Shown here: one piece after another, positions 53,718-64,000 of the stretch
Position numbering within the stretch: the stretch's first letter is position 1
Layout of the letters: each line of letters begins with the position of its first letter
From: Amaurobius ferox
Lineage: Eukaryota; Arthropoda; Arachnida; Araneae; Amaurobiidae
Length of the DNA stretch: 64,000 bases
Direction of reading: 5' to 3'
NCBI GenBank assembly: GCA_951213105.1
Contig: OX578136.1
Location: 153,801,178 to 153,865,177 of the forward strand
Program-made: the position numbers and the translations under genes
Notes under the pieces: model-generated
The model's database searches: none
Told to the model about the DNA's origin: nothing
Seen by the model: only the letters and a program-made list of their open reading frames with translations

Positions 53718-54772
53718 TGTTATGTGGGTTTTAACCACACGTCCTGTTAGAACGCATAAATCAGTGTTATTGTTTATTAAAACAATCTCCGACATTGGCC
53801 GTGTCGAATAAAAATACATGAAAGTCAAATTATCGGAAAATGAGGACAACGGACATGATATAAAACGTTAACAAAATATCATTTATTGACAAAAGGAAAT
53901 TAAAATAATAATAGAACATATTTAATTAATTCAATCAGCACTCTTACTAAAGCATACTTATTATTCACTGACATACGTGTTTAACATTTTTAAATCATAA
54001 ACATTTAAAATATACATATTCAAATCCCCCTCATTTAAGTTCCCTATTAAATTCATTCTAATTATTTAACTCAAGTAATTTGGCTATAGATGTCGAGAGA
54101 GTGCAAATATTAATTAACAAATCGTCATCAGAACTGATAGTATAAGAGACATGCATTCAGTACCTTCAAATATATCATAAGACCGTCACTGGAAGCGGGG
54201 CACTTCGACCGCGGAAATACCGGTCATCGCTGCGGACCTATTTTGGGAGAACTTTTCTCTCCGGAGCACACACCCAAAAATCTCCGTTCTGTCTGCAATC
54301 TTAAACTCAATTCCTCGTTCTTTCTTTTTAAAAATCTAACACTCTCTCGATCATCGGAAAAATCTCTCCTCCTACACAATTAAGCCCCAGGTTTGTTACT
54401 GGTCCCCCCAATTGAAGCCCCTGGTATTTTCATTGGATATTTCCAAAAATGTCCAGCTATTGGGTGCTGTGCTGACAGGAGGCTGGCGATCATCCCAGAA
54501 TTAATATCTGGCAGGTGGACCGAGGGTTCTCACGACCTTGCGTGCACGTGCAGCCGAACCGGACAAGGGTCAGCTCTCCCCAAGAGCGCCCCGCTGTGCG
54601 CCCCTCAGTAACAGAACCAACGTTGTCCATACTTCCCAGAAACATGGCTTGCTCATCCTTTTGCAGGTGTTCTCTTAGGGCAGTGTATATGAGTTAAAGG
54701 AGAAGTACAGGGACCATCTTTGTAGGTTACACTCCTCCATAATTTGCAATGTCCCAGATTTGCCTTGGGACA
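53718..54772 (-). repeat. 5' LTR (1055 bp)
   Basis: Same ends and order as the 3' LTR. It drives transcription leftward. The U3 half is the less AT-rich part (about 54240-54770). AATAAA signals on the minus strand lie near 53773 and 53880. Confidence 0.95.
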
Positions 54773-55990
54773 TGCATACTTATCATATTAAGTACGGTAC
54801 AGAAATCAACAAACTTATTTTCGATTTACTCCCTTGGGTAAAAGAAATAGATTTAGAAAAATGTTACCAGGCCCTCCAAAAGTAGTACTTCTATGACCTA
54901 GGGCTAAATCTTTGCATACTTATATTAACTAAGGTACAGAAATTAACAGACTTATTTTCGATTTATCCCCCTCCTAAGGGGCAGAAAAATGGGAGATTTA
55001 GAAAAGTCTTTCCAGGTCCTCCAGAAGTAGCACTTTGATGATCTAAAAAACTAAATGTCTGCACACTTATAGTATCAGCTACGGGACAGAATCTAACTGT
55101 ACCGGAATTTTGATTTCATTCCCCCTTGTGATAGTTATCTTACACCTTTCTGGTAGGTCGGACGGTCTGGGTCTTAACAACAACAACAACAATTCCCCCT
55201 TGTGACCTCGCTGTGGTGGCTAATTGGGCAGTTTTGCTATCGTGACGGTTTAATTCATACCGCATACCTTCGGGTGGGTCGGTGATCGGATATGATTACC
55301 TCCCCCCTCCCAAAGGGTAAAAAAAATGGGGGATATAGAAAAGATTTTCCAGACTCTCCAGACGTCTTTCGATGACCTAGAAGACTAAATCTCTGCACAC
55401 TTACAGTATCAGCTACGGTACAAAATTTAACGAAGACGCATTTTCTATTTATCCCCTAGGGTGCAAAAAATATTGCGTGTTTAGAAATGTATTTCCAAAT
55501 TCTCCAGAACCTCCCTTGTGACCAAGATGTCTGACATTTTATACACTTATAGTATCAACCATCGGACCGAACTTAACGTAGCTGGTCAAATCCCCTCCCC
55601 TCTAAAGCGGGAAAAATATCTTTAAAGACTTTTCATTTTTTCAGACCCTCCAGAAGCTACCTGTTGATCTAGAAGGCTAAATCTTTGCACCCTAAAGTAT
55701 CGACTAAGGACAGACTATCGGACAGAACGTAATGCAGACGGATTTTAGATCCCCTCTCCTAGGGGTGGAGATTATGAGGGTTCCTTTTATAACTCTTTAC
55801 AGGCCCTCAAGCATACCTCCAGTAGCTTAGAAAGCTGAATCTTTTTAAGCTTATAGTGTCAATCAATGTGCCGAACCTAACGGATTAGGTTTTTCGATTT
55901 AGATTAGGTTTTCGACTTTCGGAATTGACAGAATGTGGGGAGGGATATCTGTCATAAACCCCTAAAGCCGGAGCTATAAAGCTCAGCCCG
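54773..55990 (+). repeat. Roughly 146-bp satellite-like array, right part
   Basis: CCAG(G/A)(C/T)(C/T)CTCCAGAAG-type phrases recur near 54863, 55009, 55347, 55492 and 55640, mostly 145-150 bp apart. Each carries GACCTAGAAGACTAAATCTCTGCA and TATAGTATCAGCTACGG-type segments. The array continues the one at 42560-43032. One interval is enlarged by a SINE-tail insertion and about 95 bp of other sequence. Confidence 0.75.
55132..55191 (+). mobile_element. 60-bp SINE 3'-tail insertion
   Basis: Contains CACCTTTCTGGTAGGTCGGA, CGGTCTGGGTC and (AAC)n between perfect 14-bp duplications ATTCCCCCTTGTGA at 55118-55131 and 55192-55205. Confidence 0.85.
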
Positions 55991-56087
55991 ACCATGGGGC
56001 AGAACCTAACTGGGACAATTTCCAATTGAAACAACTACGTTTGACAATAAGCAAAATAAAACGTATTGAAAAGAAGGTGCAGCTTAT

Positions 56088-56251
56088 TACTTTCCTTATA
56101 TATATAATGTATAAGGAAAGTATTGTGACGGGGTCGAAAATTCGAATTCGAGTTTTCGACGGGAGAGCACGTTTCAAGCATCCCTAATCACGAATCAAAC
56201 ATTTTTGAAGTGATGTCTATGTGTCTGTGTGTGTGAGTGTGTGAAAGTATA

Positions 56252-56297
<46 letters not shown>

Positions 56298-57109
56298 TAT
56301 ATGTTTTGTGTGTGTGTGTGTGTGTGTGTGTGTCAGTGAGTCTGTGGAGACGATAACTGACGAACGAATGGACCGAATCGAACCAAATTTTGTACAAAAA
56401 TCACAATCCATAAACACTGGAAGCTTATTGTTTTTATACGCAATCGAATGTTCAGAACCCCCTAAATTATCGAAGGAAATTTTGAAAAAATCGTCTAAAA
56501 ATCAAAACCACTAATAAAGTTACGCAAATAGACATTTCTTATGTAATTTTTCATTAGAAAACGATTGACATAAATTTTAGAACGTTAACATGAACCGTTC
56601 TCGAGATATTACACATTTTTTTTTAAAAATTATCAAAAAGTCATATAAAACAAAAAAATATTTCCTATTGAGAAACATGTTCACTTTTCATATGTAATAC
56701 CATACGATAAATTAGGTGACATCATTCTCGTGGATCTAGCTCGTTCCATTCATGAAAAAAGATACTTTGAGTAATACGTTTGTATTTGAAAGCCAATAGT
56801 CATTTGTCTGCTGTAAGAATAACTTATTTCTTCGTTCATAACGCTTGGCGAGATTTTGGCGACGAATTTGGCAGAATGTCGCTAACTTGGTGACTTTTTG
56901 AAGTGTTGCCAAAGTAACGAAAATCTCGCCAAATGGATAAAAATGACGCTAAATCAATGAAAATGACGACTAATTGTCGAAAATTCAATATCTTGGAAAG
57001 AATATTAGTATCTACTATAAGAAAAACCTATTTTTTTTACTGTAAAAGTAGTAAATTCATTACATTATATAAGGAAAGTCATGTGTTGCCCACATCAGAT
57101 TTTTTTTAT
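56088..57109 (+). mobile_element. Family-H repeat copy
   Basis: Complete: terminal hairpin CTTTCCTTATATATATAATG...GGAAAG, CGACGGGAGAGCACG, (GT)n tracts split by GAAAGTATATGTTT, GACGATAACTGACGAACGAA, the palindrome module (56847-56933) and the end TTGCCCACATCAGATTTTTT. Confidence 0.85.
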
Positions 57110-57792
57110 AAGATGTTTAGTTTCCCTGTCAGGGTCTTTGTTTTGAAACAATGACTATTTTATATTTGATGCTCGTTCACGTTTCATGATGGTTGCATGT
57201 AACTATGTTGGAATTGATCATGTTTAACTTAATGAATGTTTTCCCAAATCGGACGAGCACGGGAAGCAATAGAGCGTGGGCACCACCGTAAATAAACAAC
57301 CTGCGTAGTAGAATGCGCAGAAACGTAAGGGCAAAAGGGCATTATTTTTACCATAGCGTGTAATAGTAAACTGACGATAATGGCAAATAAAGTTGAAACT
57401 AAACCCATTAAACATCGAAACTTATCTTTGCGGTGAAAATAAGCTACCTAGAATACTTGAATAACAATATATATTGAGAGATTTCATTTGCTAAAGTGCA
57501 CTTGATGCAAGTGACTTTAAGTGTGCAAGTGACTTTAACTTGTGCAAGTGACTTTAAGTGAATGTACACTACTACTCATTTTTACAGTAGTCACTAATTA
57601 GCGTTCTAAAGATGTATTCATTTACTATCACAGTCTGTATTGTATATGCGAGCGAAAAGGGAAAGATACATAACGATTTTTCTTTAAAAAACTCGTGTGT
57701 ATATTTTAATGAAATTGAATATTTTATTTTCCGGTTAATTAAAAATATTCATCAAAGAAGGTAAATTCAGTAAAATTAGAGTTTAACGATTG
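57110..57792. other. No gene; short tandem motif
   Basis: TGTGCAAGTGACTTTAA occurs two to three times at 57500-57560. Nothing else was recognised. Confidence 0.45.
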
Positions 57793-59147
57793 TAAGTTTC
57801 TAAAGTAACCGATTTTAATAATGAAAATGAACAGAAATAATAAAAATTTTCATACTGCTAAACAAACGAGTATTTTGTTTCGGAAATGTAAGGGCAAATT
57901 TCCCGTGTGACGACACTTATCCATGCTCCATAGATCTTGGCCAGTGAGATCACCAAATGTGACCACTTTGGATTTCTTTGCATGGGGCTTCATAAAATAG
58001 CACATCTACCTGTCAGACGAAGATTAAGAGTCTGGAAAAATTACTTACACTTATACGAACTGCTAAGTTTCTAAAGTAACCGATTTTAATAATGAAAATG
58101 AACAGAAATAATAAAAATTTTCATACTGCTAAACAAACGAGTATTTTGTTTCGGAAATGTAAGGGCAAATTTCCCGTGTGACGACACTTATCCATGCTCC
58201 ATAGATCTTGGCCAGTGAGATCACCAAATGTGACCACTTTGGATTTCTTTGCATGGGGCTTCATAAAATAGCACATCTACCTGTCAGACGAAGATTAAGA
58301 GTCTGGAAAAATTACTTACACTTATACGAACTGCTAAGTTTCTAAAGTAACCGATTTTAATAATGAAAATGAACAGAAATAATAAAAATTTTCATACTGA
58401 TAAACAAACGAGTATTTTGTTTCGGAAATGTAAGGGCAAATTTCCCGTGTGACGACACTTATCCATGCTCCATAGATCTTGGCCAGTGAGATCACCAAAT
58501 GTGACCACTTTGGATTTCTTTGCGTGGGGCTTCATAAAATAGCACATCTACCTGTCAGACGAAGATTAAGAGTCTGGAAAAATTACTTACACTTATACGA
58601 ACTGCTAAGTTTCTAAAGTAACCGATTTTAATAATGAAAATGAACAGAAATAATAAAAATGTTCATACTGCTAAACAAACGAGTATTTTGTTTCGGAAAT
58701 GTAAGGGCAAATTTCCCGTGTGACGACACTTATCCATGCTCCATAGATCTTGGCCAGTGAGATCACCAAATGTGACCACTTTGGATTTCTTTGCATGGGG
58801 CTTCATAAAATAGCACATCTACCTGTCAGACGAAGATTAAGAGTCTGGAAAAATTACTTACACTTATACGAACTGCTAAGTTTCTAAAGTAACCGATTTT
58901 AATAATGAAAATGAACAGAAATAATGAAAATTTTCATACTGCTAAACAAACGAGTATTTTGTTTCGGAAATGTAAGGGCAAATTTCCCGTGTGACAACAC
59001 TTATCCATGCTCCATAGATCTTGGCCAGTGAGATCACCAAATGTGACCACTTTGGATTTCTTTGCATGGGGCTTCATAAAATAGCACATCTACCTGTCAG
59101 ACGAAGATTAAGAATCTGGAAAAATTACTTACACTTATACGAACTGC
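57793..59147 (+). repeat. 271-bp satellite, 5 copies, with transposase fossil
   Basis: Units start TAAGTTTCTAAAGTAACCGA at 57793, 58064, 58335, 58606 and 58877, exactly 271 bp apart, with only a few single-base differences. Each unit contains a fragment that translates as WPVRSPN, LDFFAWGFIK, a stop, then HIYLSDED (from 57938 in unit 1). This resembles the C-terminal catalytic region of a Tc1/mariner transposase, with N in place of the last catalytic D. Confidence 0.9.
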
Positions 59148-59480
59148 TCATAAAAAAAAATCCAGCTGCATAAAAACTGCTCATAATAAAAAATCCAGCT
59201 GTATAAGAACTGCTCATAAAAACAGAAATTCAGCTCTATAAGAATTGCTCATAAAATAAGAAATTCAGCTGTATAAGAACTGCTCGTAGAAACAGAAATT
59301 AAACTGTATAGGAACTGCTCATAAAATAAGAAATTCAACTGAATAAGAACTGCTCGTAAAAACAGTAATCCAGCTGTATAAAAACTGCTCGAAGAAACAG
59401 AAACTCATCTATATAAGAACTGCTCATAAAATAAGAAATTCAACCGTATAAGAACTGCTCGTAAAAACAGAAATCCAGCT
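59148..59480 (+). repeat. 34-35 bp minisatellite, about 10 copies
   Basis: Units of TATAAGAACTGCTCATAAAA then xxAGAAATTCAGCTG follow the 271-bp satellite directly. The first unit shares GAACTGCT with the last satellite unit. One more unit lies at 59590-59620 after about 110 bp of other sequence. Confidence 0.9.
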
Positions 59481-60676
59481 GTCGAAAGCTCAGAACACAT
59501 AACACACCCTAGTAGGGTATTGAGTAGCAAAGTGTATAGCCGGGAGGGGTGAAAAAAGAAATGGTGGGAAGGCCGGGAGAGATGAAAAAAATCCAACTGT
59601 ATAAGAACTACTCACAAAAGCATAAAAAAAAATCAATTTTTCACATAAATAGATCCTAATTTTATGTACACCCTGTATATGGCGAATATGACGTACATAA
59701 AACTATCTATATCGGAATCTATTGCCCTCAGATACAAAAGTTAAAGGATTCAAAATCCCAATGCTGTATCTAATCGCTGAGCCCTAAAATGTATGTGGGG
59801 TTGTATCTGGGTAACTCAAAGTTTTTTAACACTATGGTAAACATTTGGAAAGAGCTACTCTTCTTTTTAAATAAATTCGGAAAGTACAAACTTCTATACC
59901 ATGACACGATCTTGTAGCGTTGCTGAACCGTGTCCTTGTCATTCGTGTAGATAGCGATCTTAGTTTTTCAAACTTCGTCAATCAACCTGGTTGTCAAATT
60001 AGGATCTAATATCAGACAAACGCGCAGTAGAAGTAAGCAACTAATTAGTTTGCGCTGGTTATGTATAGTATTTTCCTACAACAATATTTCAAAATCGGAC
60101 GCAGCTCATTGGGGAAATAATACGATAACATAGAACAATCTCAAAAATGTATTTTGTTTCTTAAAAATAGAACTGTGTTTGAAACCGGTGCTCAGCAGAG
60201 TGTCACGTTTCTATTTTTCCCACCATGATTGATTTTCGCTATGTTAATGGAGTTTTTTTCGCCTCCGTGCTTTCCCTGCAGTGTTGCCACTTTATTTCAT
60301 TGTAAAGTTCATCTGGAATGGATATCACAACATCATTTATGTACAACGCTAAAGAGTGAATTCTCACTCTTAATAGAAACATATCGCATTTTAACCATGT
60401 AATCAACAAACGACGTTCATTCTGCATCCTTTTGTTTCTGTGTAAAAATAGTTTATGTTCACACGATGCATGATCTTCAATGCTTCGACGAAAAATTGAT
60501 TTTTTTTTCCTTTGAGAACACGCCAGCCTTCGTGCGTAAATCGTATTTACGTTTTCGGATAAATGGTGTTATGAGTTTCTAAATAGATTTGCCCAATTAT
60601 CTTAGCTTTCATACACATTGCCCGAATCCCGCTCTCTATTACCTAAAGCAGTGTTACTCATCGTCGTGCAAGATAT
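59481..60676. other. No supported gene
   Basis: Short frames on both strands lack domains. A less AT-rich 110-bp insert (59481-59590) interrupts the minisatellite. Confidence 0.4.
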
Positions 60677-61118
60677 TTTCTTGGAATTTATCGTTTTAGT
60701 TGTCTATGCACTTTTTACGAATAAATATTCTATACTGGAAATATTCCAAGGAGAATAATATTCATAAATGTCTCGAAAAGTTCAGAACTAGAACGCCTAA
60801 ATGGCATCTGTGTAGCAAATGCCAGCGGTCAAGCTACATTTAAATTTTAATATGAATAAGATACTGCTCAGCTGACTTCTCTGGTGAATTACAATGGATA
60901 AATATTTTTCTCTCTCAATACCATTTTTTTTTTCAAATCAACATCAGTAAAATCAATTTAATAATACAATAATCCATTTTATACTGAATAATATTATACA
61001 TTTTTGGTAAGCAGAACGGGATATGTCAATGAAAATGCGGACTGATTAATTGAATGATGTTGGCCTGAGGAAATTACAACATGCTACAGGATTTCATGAG
61101 TTCAGCGATTGATAACTT

Positions 61119-62123
61119 ATTACTTTCCTTATATACATAATGTATAAGGACAGTATTGTGACTGAATCGAAAATTCGAATTCGAGTTTTAGAAGGGAGAG
61201 CACGTTTCAAGAATCCCTGATCACGAACCAAACATTTTTGAGGTGATGTCTGTGTGTGTGTTGAAGACCCAGACCGTCCGGCTCGCCCTGAGGGCTTGAG
61301 CAACCATTTGGACGGCCGGATCTGTGTGTGTGTGTGAAAGTATGTGTGTGTGTGTGTGTGTGTATGTGTGTGTGTGTGAGTCTGTAGAGACGATATTTCA
61401 CGAACGAATGGAGCGATTCGAACGAAATTTAGTACAAAAATCACAATCCGTGAATACTGGAAGCCTATTGTTTTTAAATGCAATCGAATGTTCAAAACGC
61501 CCCTAAATTTTCCAGTGAAATTTTGAAAAATCAAAAAATCAAAACCTTTAATAAAGTTACGTAAATAGACATTTCTTATGTAATTTTTCCTTAGAAAACG
61601 ATTGACATACTTTAGAACGCTAGCATGAACCGTTCTCAAGATATTGCACATTTTTCAAATAAATTTATCAAAAAATCCCATAAATTAAAAAAAATATATT
61701 AACTCTTGAGAAACATGTTCACTTTTCATATGTAATATCATGCGATAAATTGGGTAACAACATTCTCGTATGCTCGTTCCATTCATGAGAAAAGATACTT
61801 TGAGGAATACTTTTGTATTTGAACGCCAATAGTCATTTATCTGCTATAAGAATAACTTATTTCTGCGTCCATAACGCTTGGCGAGATTTTGGCGGAATGT
61901 CGCCAACTTGGCGACTTTTTAAATGTTGCCAAATTAACGAAAATCTCGCCAAATAGATAAAAATGACACTAAATCAATGAAAATGACGACTAATTGACGA
62001 AAATTCAATATCTTTTGGAAAGAATATAAGTACGTACTATAACCTATATTTTTTTGCTGTAAAAGTAGTAAATTCATTGCATTATATAAGGAAAGTCATG
62101 TGCCGCCCACATCAGATTTTTTA
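61119..62123 (+). mobile_element. Family-H repeat copy with LINE-tail insertion
   Basis: Terminal hairpin (one arm now GGACAG), GGGAGAGCACG, (GT)n tracts, GACGATATTTCACGAACGAA, a shortened palindrome module (61878-61953) and the end CCGCCCACATCAGATTTTTT. The microsatellite is split by the insertion at 61261-61320. Confidence 0.8.
61261..61320 (-). mobile_element. 60-bp LINE 3'-tail insertion
   Basis: The minus strand starts TCCGGCCGTCCAAATGGTTG and ends GGACGGTCTGGGTCTTCAA, between 12-bp duplications TCTGTGTGTGTG at 61249-61260 and 61321-61332. Its inner stem is GCCC/GGGC where the 6190-6249 copy has GTCC/GGAC. Confidence 0.8.
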
Positions 62124-62300
62124 AATGTAATTTTATATTTATCAATATGCCACACCGTATACATAAATGTACTAATGCACTTTATAATTATGTCATGATT
62201 AATTACTAATACTTATGTTAATTTAATGTATGAACTTAAACAAAGAATTGGAAAGGTGTTTCGAGTAAATTTGTTGGGACCGGGACCCTCGTCTTATAAA

Positions 62301-62747
62301 GAAATAATTTACGGTGCCTCAGTCTCACAAAAGTTGAGAAACACTGCCCTAAAGTAACTGAGAGTAAGGCTAAGGAAGATAACTGCAACGATTATTAAAA
62401 TTAAGGCTGATAAAACTGACAATGGTTACAAAAACAACCAAATGGCCGGTGCATGCTCGGTGCCTACTTACATATACGCCCGCTTTAAAAAATTTGTCGC
62501 ACCCACATTTTGTCTGGTGTCGGTAATCGTGGACACAACTACCTGGTCACATGCTCGTAATGCTCGTAGTTTGAAATCAACTTTAAATTGTTCCTCTCGG
62601 CCAAAAGTGGCTCTGTTGTTCATAAAACAGTAGCATGCCAAACTAATCCTGTCTATCAAAATAGCTGAAAACTGCTGTTAAAACTTTAGATAGAATATTT
62701 GTATAACTGCGGCGTACAGTAAAAATACCTGTTTCGAAGGTAAAATA
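62301..62747. other. No recognisable feature
   Basis: Non-coding. Opposed 63-residue frames lack domains. Confidence 0.4.
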
Positions 62748-63456
62748 AAAAATCTGATGTGGGCAGCACATAACTTTCGCTACAGAATCAAATTAGTTTT
62801 CTTTTTATTTCTTTAATAAGTCATCAAATTGGATTTAAAAAAAATATATTTGGAAAATAGAATATTTTTTAAAAAATTTGGTATATAGCACGCAAAATTA
62901 TTCGAAATAACACTGAATTTGCACTTTTAATTCACTTTTCGTTCGGTAACTGGGCGTATTTTCAAAGGCGATATAGCAAAAATGCGAAAAAAATGAAGTT
63001 ATATCGAGAGAACGGTTAGTCCTAGAGTAAGGGGGTTGGTCTTATTTCTTTGTCAAAAATTAAGTGTAAAATAAGAATAAATCATTGAGCCCTAAATAAA
63101 CCCTTTTATTCATAATTATGTCCAATGTTGTCCTATGCATGTTAAAAAAATATAAAATTCCAAATACATTTCAAAGTTTTCGCTCTAATTTAAAATAATT
63201 CTAGTTAGTTCTAGATATTTTTATAACAAAGCCGTATATGAAATTTCGTAAAAATATAATAATGTTTGTGACCGCTAACGTGTACAAAAAAATTGACCAC
63301 AGACATACAGACAGACGGACATCAAAGTGTGTTCAGGACGTCTTAAAACATATATTGGCATCAAAATCTCGAAATCGAAAAACATGTATTGACATCAAAA
63401 TCTCGCAATCGAAACTTTACAACAATACTTTCTCAATACTACATATGAGAAAGTAA
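62748..63456 (-). mobile_element. Diverged family-H subfamily copy
   Basis: Starts AAAAATCTGATGTGGGCAGC and ends CTTTCTCAATACTACATATGAGAAAG, a changed terminal hairpin. The interior matches the copy at 16571-17415 (TTTGCACTTTTAATTCA, GGGGTTGGTCTTATTTC). The microsatellite is reduced to ACAGACATACAGACAGACGG. Confidence 0.65.
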
Positions 63457-64000
63457 AAATTCCAAGGGTGCCCATGGGAGTTATGAATTAAAATTACTTT
63501 GAAACGATTACAATTGAGGTTACTTTAGGCTACTGCTTTTCGGTAATTACGAGAGGAAATGTGACGCCATTCAGCTTTAGTTAGGGGAAGGATAAGTTCA
63601 TTTTAATAAAAATGTTTCATACAATTATGCTATCGAACAGGAGTTTTTATAAGCGTATATAGTTAGCTATTGCTACTAAAAAAAGCTTTGCGTGTGTTAA
63701 ACAAAGTGCTACCTGCACACACCGCAGCCAGTCGTAAAGATATATATAAACTTTCTATATTATTTGCTCCAAATAAACTGCACTTTCTCGAAACGCGCCT
63801 GCTTTGTCTTTCTTTCCCACCAGTACTCTGTGAACTGGTACATCATCCAGATAATTACATTATAATGTTGAATTATGTTGCTGAATCCAGATATCCAACT
63901 TAATACATATTACTAGCGGTCCGTATCTTCTCTAATGAGGTTATAAGGGGAGGTGGGATGTTATTTTCTTTCTTCTTTCTGCTACGAATCGACGTTGTAA
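63457..64000. other. No supported gene at the window edge
   Basis: The 77-residue frame at 63670-63903 has no recognisable domain. TATATATAAA near 63741 and AATAAA near 63771 could be signals of a cut-off element, but no ends are visible. Confidence 0.35.

Larger units (their letters stand above)
43033..54772 (-). mobile_element. Ty3/Gypsy-type LTR retrotransposon, nearly complete
   Basis: An 11,740-bp element on the minus strand is flanked by the 5-bp duplication TGCAT (43028-43032 and 54773-54777). LTRs of about 1.06 kb are nearly identical. Order from the 5' end: LTR, primer-binding site, leader of about 600 nt, gag, frameshift site, pol (protease, RT, RNase H, integrase), about 3.1 kb of non-coding sequence, polypurine tract, LTR. 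Integrase follows RNase H and carries a GPY/F-type motif, which defines Ty3/Gypsy (Metaviridae-type) elements. No env frame was seen. Two homopolymer shifts break the reading frames in this copy. Confidence 0.95.
60677..62300 (+). repeat. Dispersed repeat (copy 2) carrying family-H insertion
   Basis: Shares sequence in order with 37437-38990 (CTTGGAATTT, ACTGCTCAGCTGACTTCT, CATCAGTAAAATCAATTTA, CATAAATGTACTAATG, TTTGTTGGGAC). It lacks the family-H insertion at copy 1's site and has its own at 61119-62123. Confidence 0.75.

Overview
This is a eukaryotic, AT-rich, intron-scale stretch of an animal genome, most likely an arthropod. The evidence is the mix of non-LTR, LTR and Tc1/mariner elements, tRNA- and 5S-derived SINEs, and arthropod-style core promoter signals. 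I could not fix the species; an arachnid is a guess. There is no operon, no dense coding and no recognisable conserved host gene. Almost everything that can be explained is mobile or repetitive DNA. The one host-type gene candidate is a 64-residue, histidine-rich secreted peptide at 17766-17960 on the minus strand.

Layout. 1-2.75 kb holds nested SINE and LINE pieces, including a SINE whose 5' end is a 5S rRNA copy. 3.9-6.4 kb is an old microsatellite-bearing repeat (called family H here), split by a 5'-truncated LINE that keeps an intact RNase H/zinc-finger reading frame. 7.7-9.2 kb is a large tandem duplication. 11.9-19.1 kb has three family-H copies, a solo LTR, a SINE and the peptide candidate. 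20.2-22.1 kb is a decayed Tc1/mariner element with very long terminal inverted repeats. 23.2-24.0 kb is a satellite block. 24.5-28.3 kb has two more family-H copies, fold-back elements and minisatellites. 29-37.4 kb is gene-free DNA with duplications, hairpins, hammerhead-like repeats and a 40-bp minisatellite. 37.4-41.8 kb has four family-H copies. 43.0-54.8 kb is a young, nearly complete Ty3/Gypsy LTR retrotransposon on the minus strand, inserted into an old array of roughly 146-bp units that continues to 56 kb. 56-63.5 kb has three more family-H copies, a 5 x 271-bp satellite and a 34-bp minisatellite.

How the parts relate. The LINE and the SINE share a 3' tail of about 58 nt, and target-site duplications show that even 24-60 nt fragments of this tail have been inserted on their own. 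Variants of the tail differ by paired changes that keep two RNA stems, which points to a structured recognition signal for the LINE reverse transcriptase. The LTR element carries gag, a -1 frameshift signal (slippery heptamer, spacer and stem), and pol with protease, RT, RNase H and integrase. Two homopolymer shifts break this copy. Family H has a terminal hairpin, an internal (GT)n tract and a conserved central palindrome, resembling non-autonomous Helitron/Helentron elements. All coordinates, repeat counts and similarities come from reading by eye; no alignment or database search was run.
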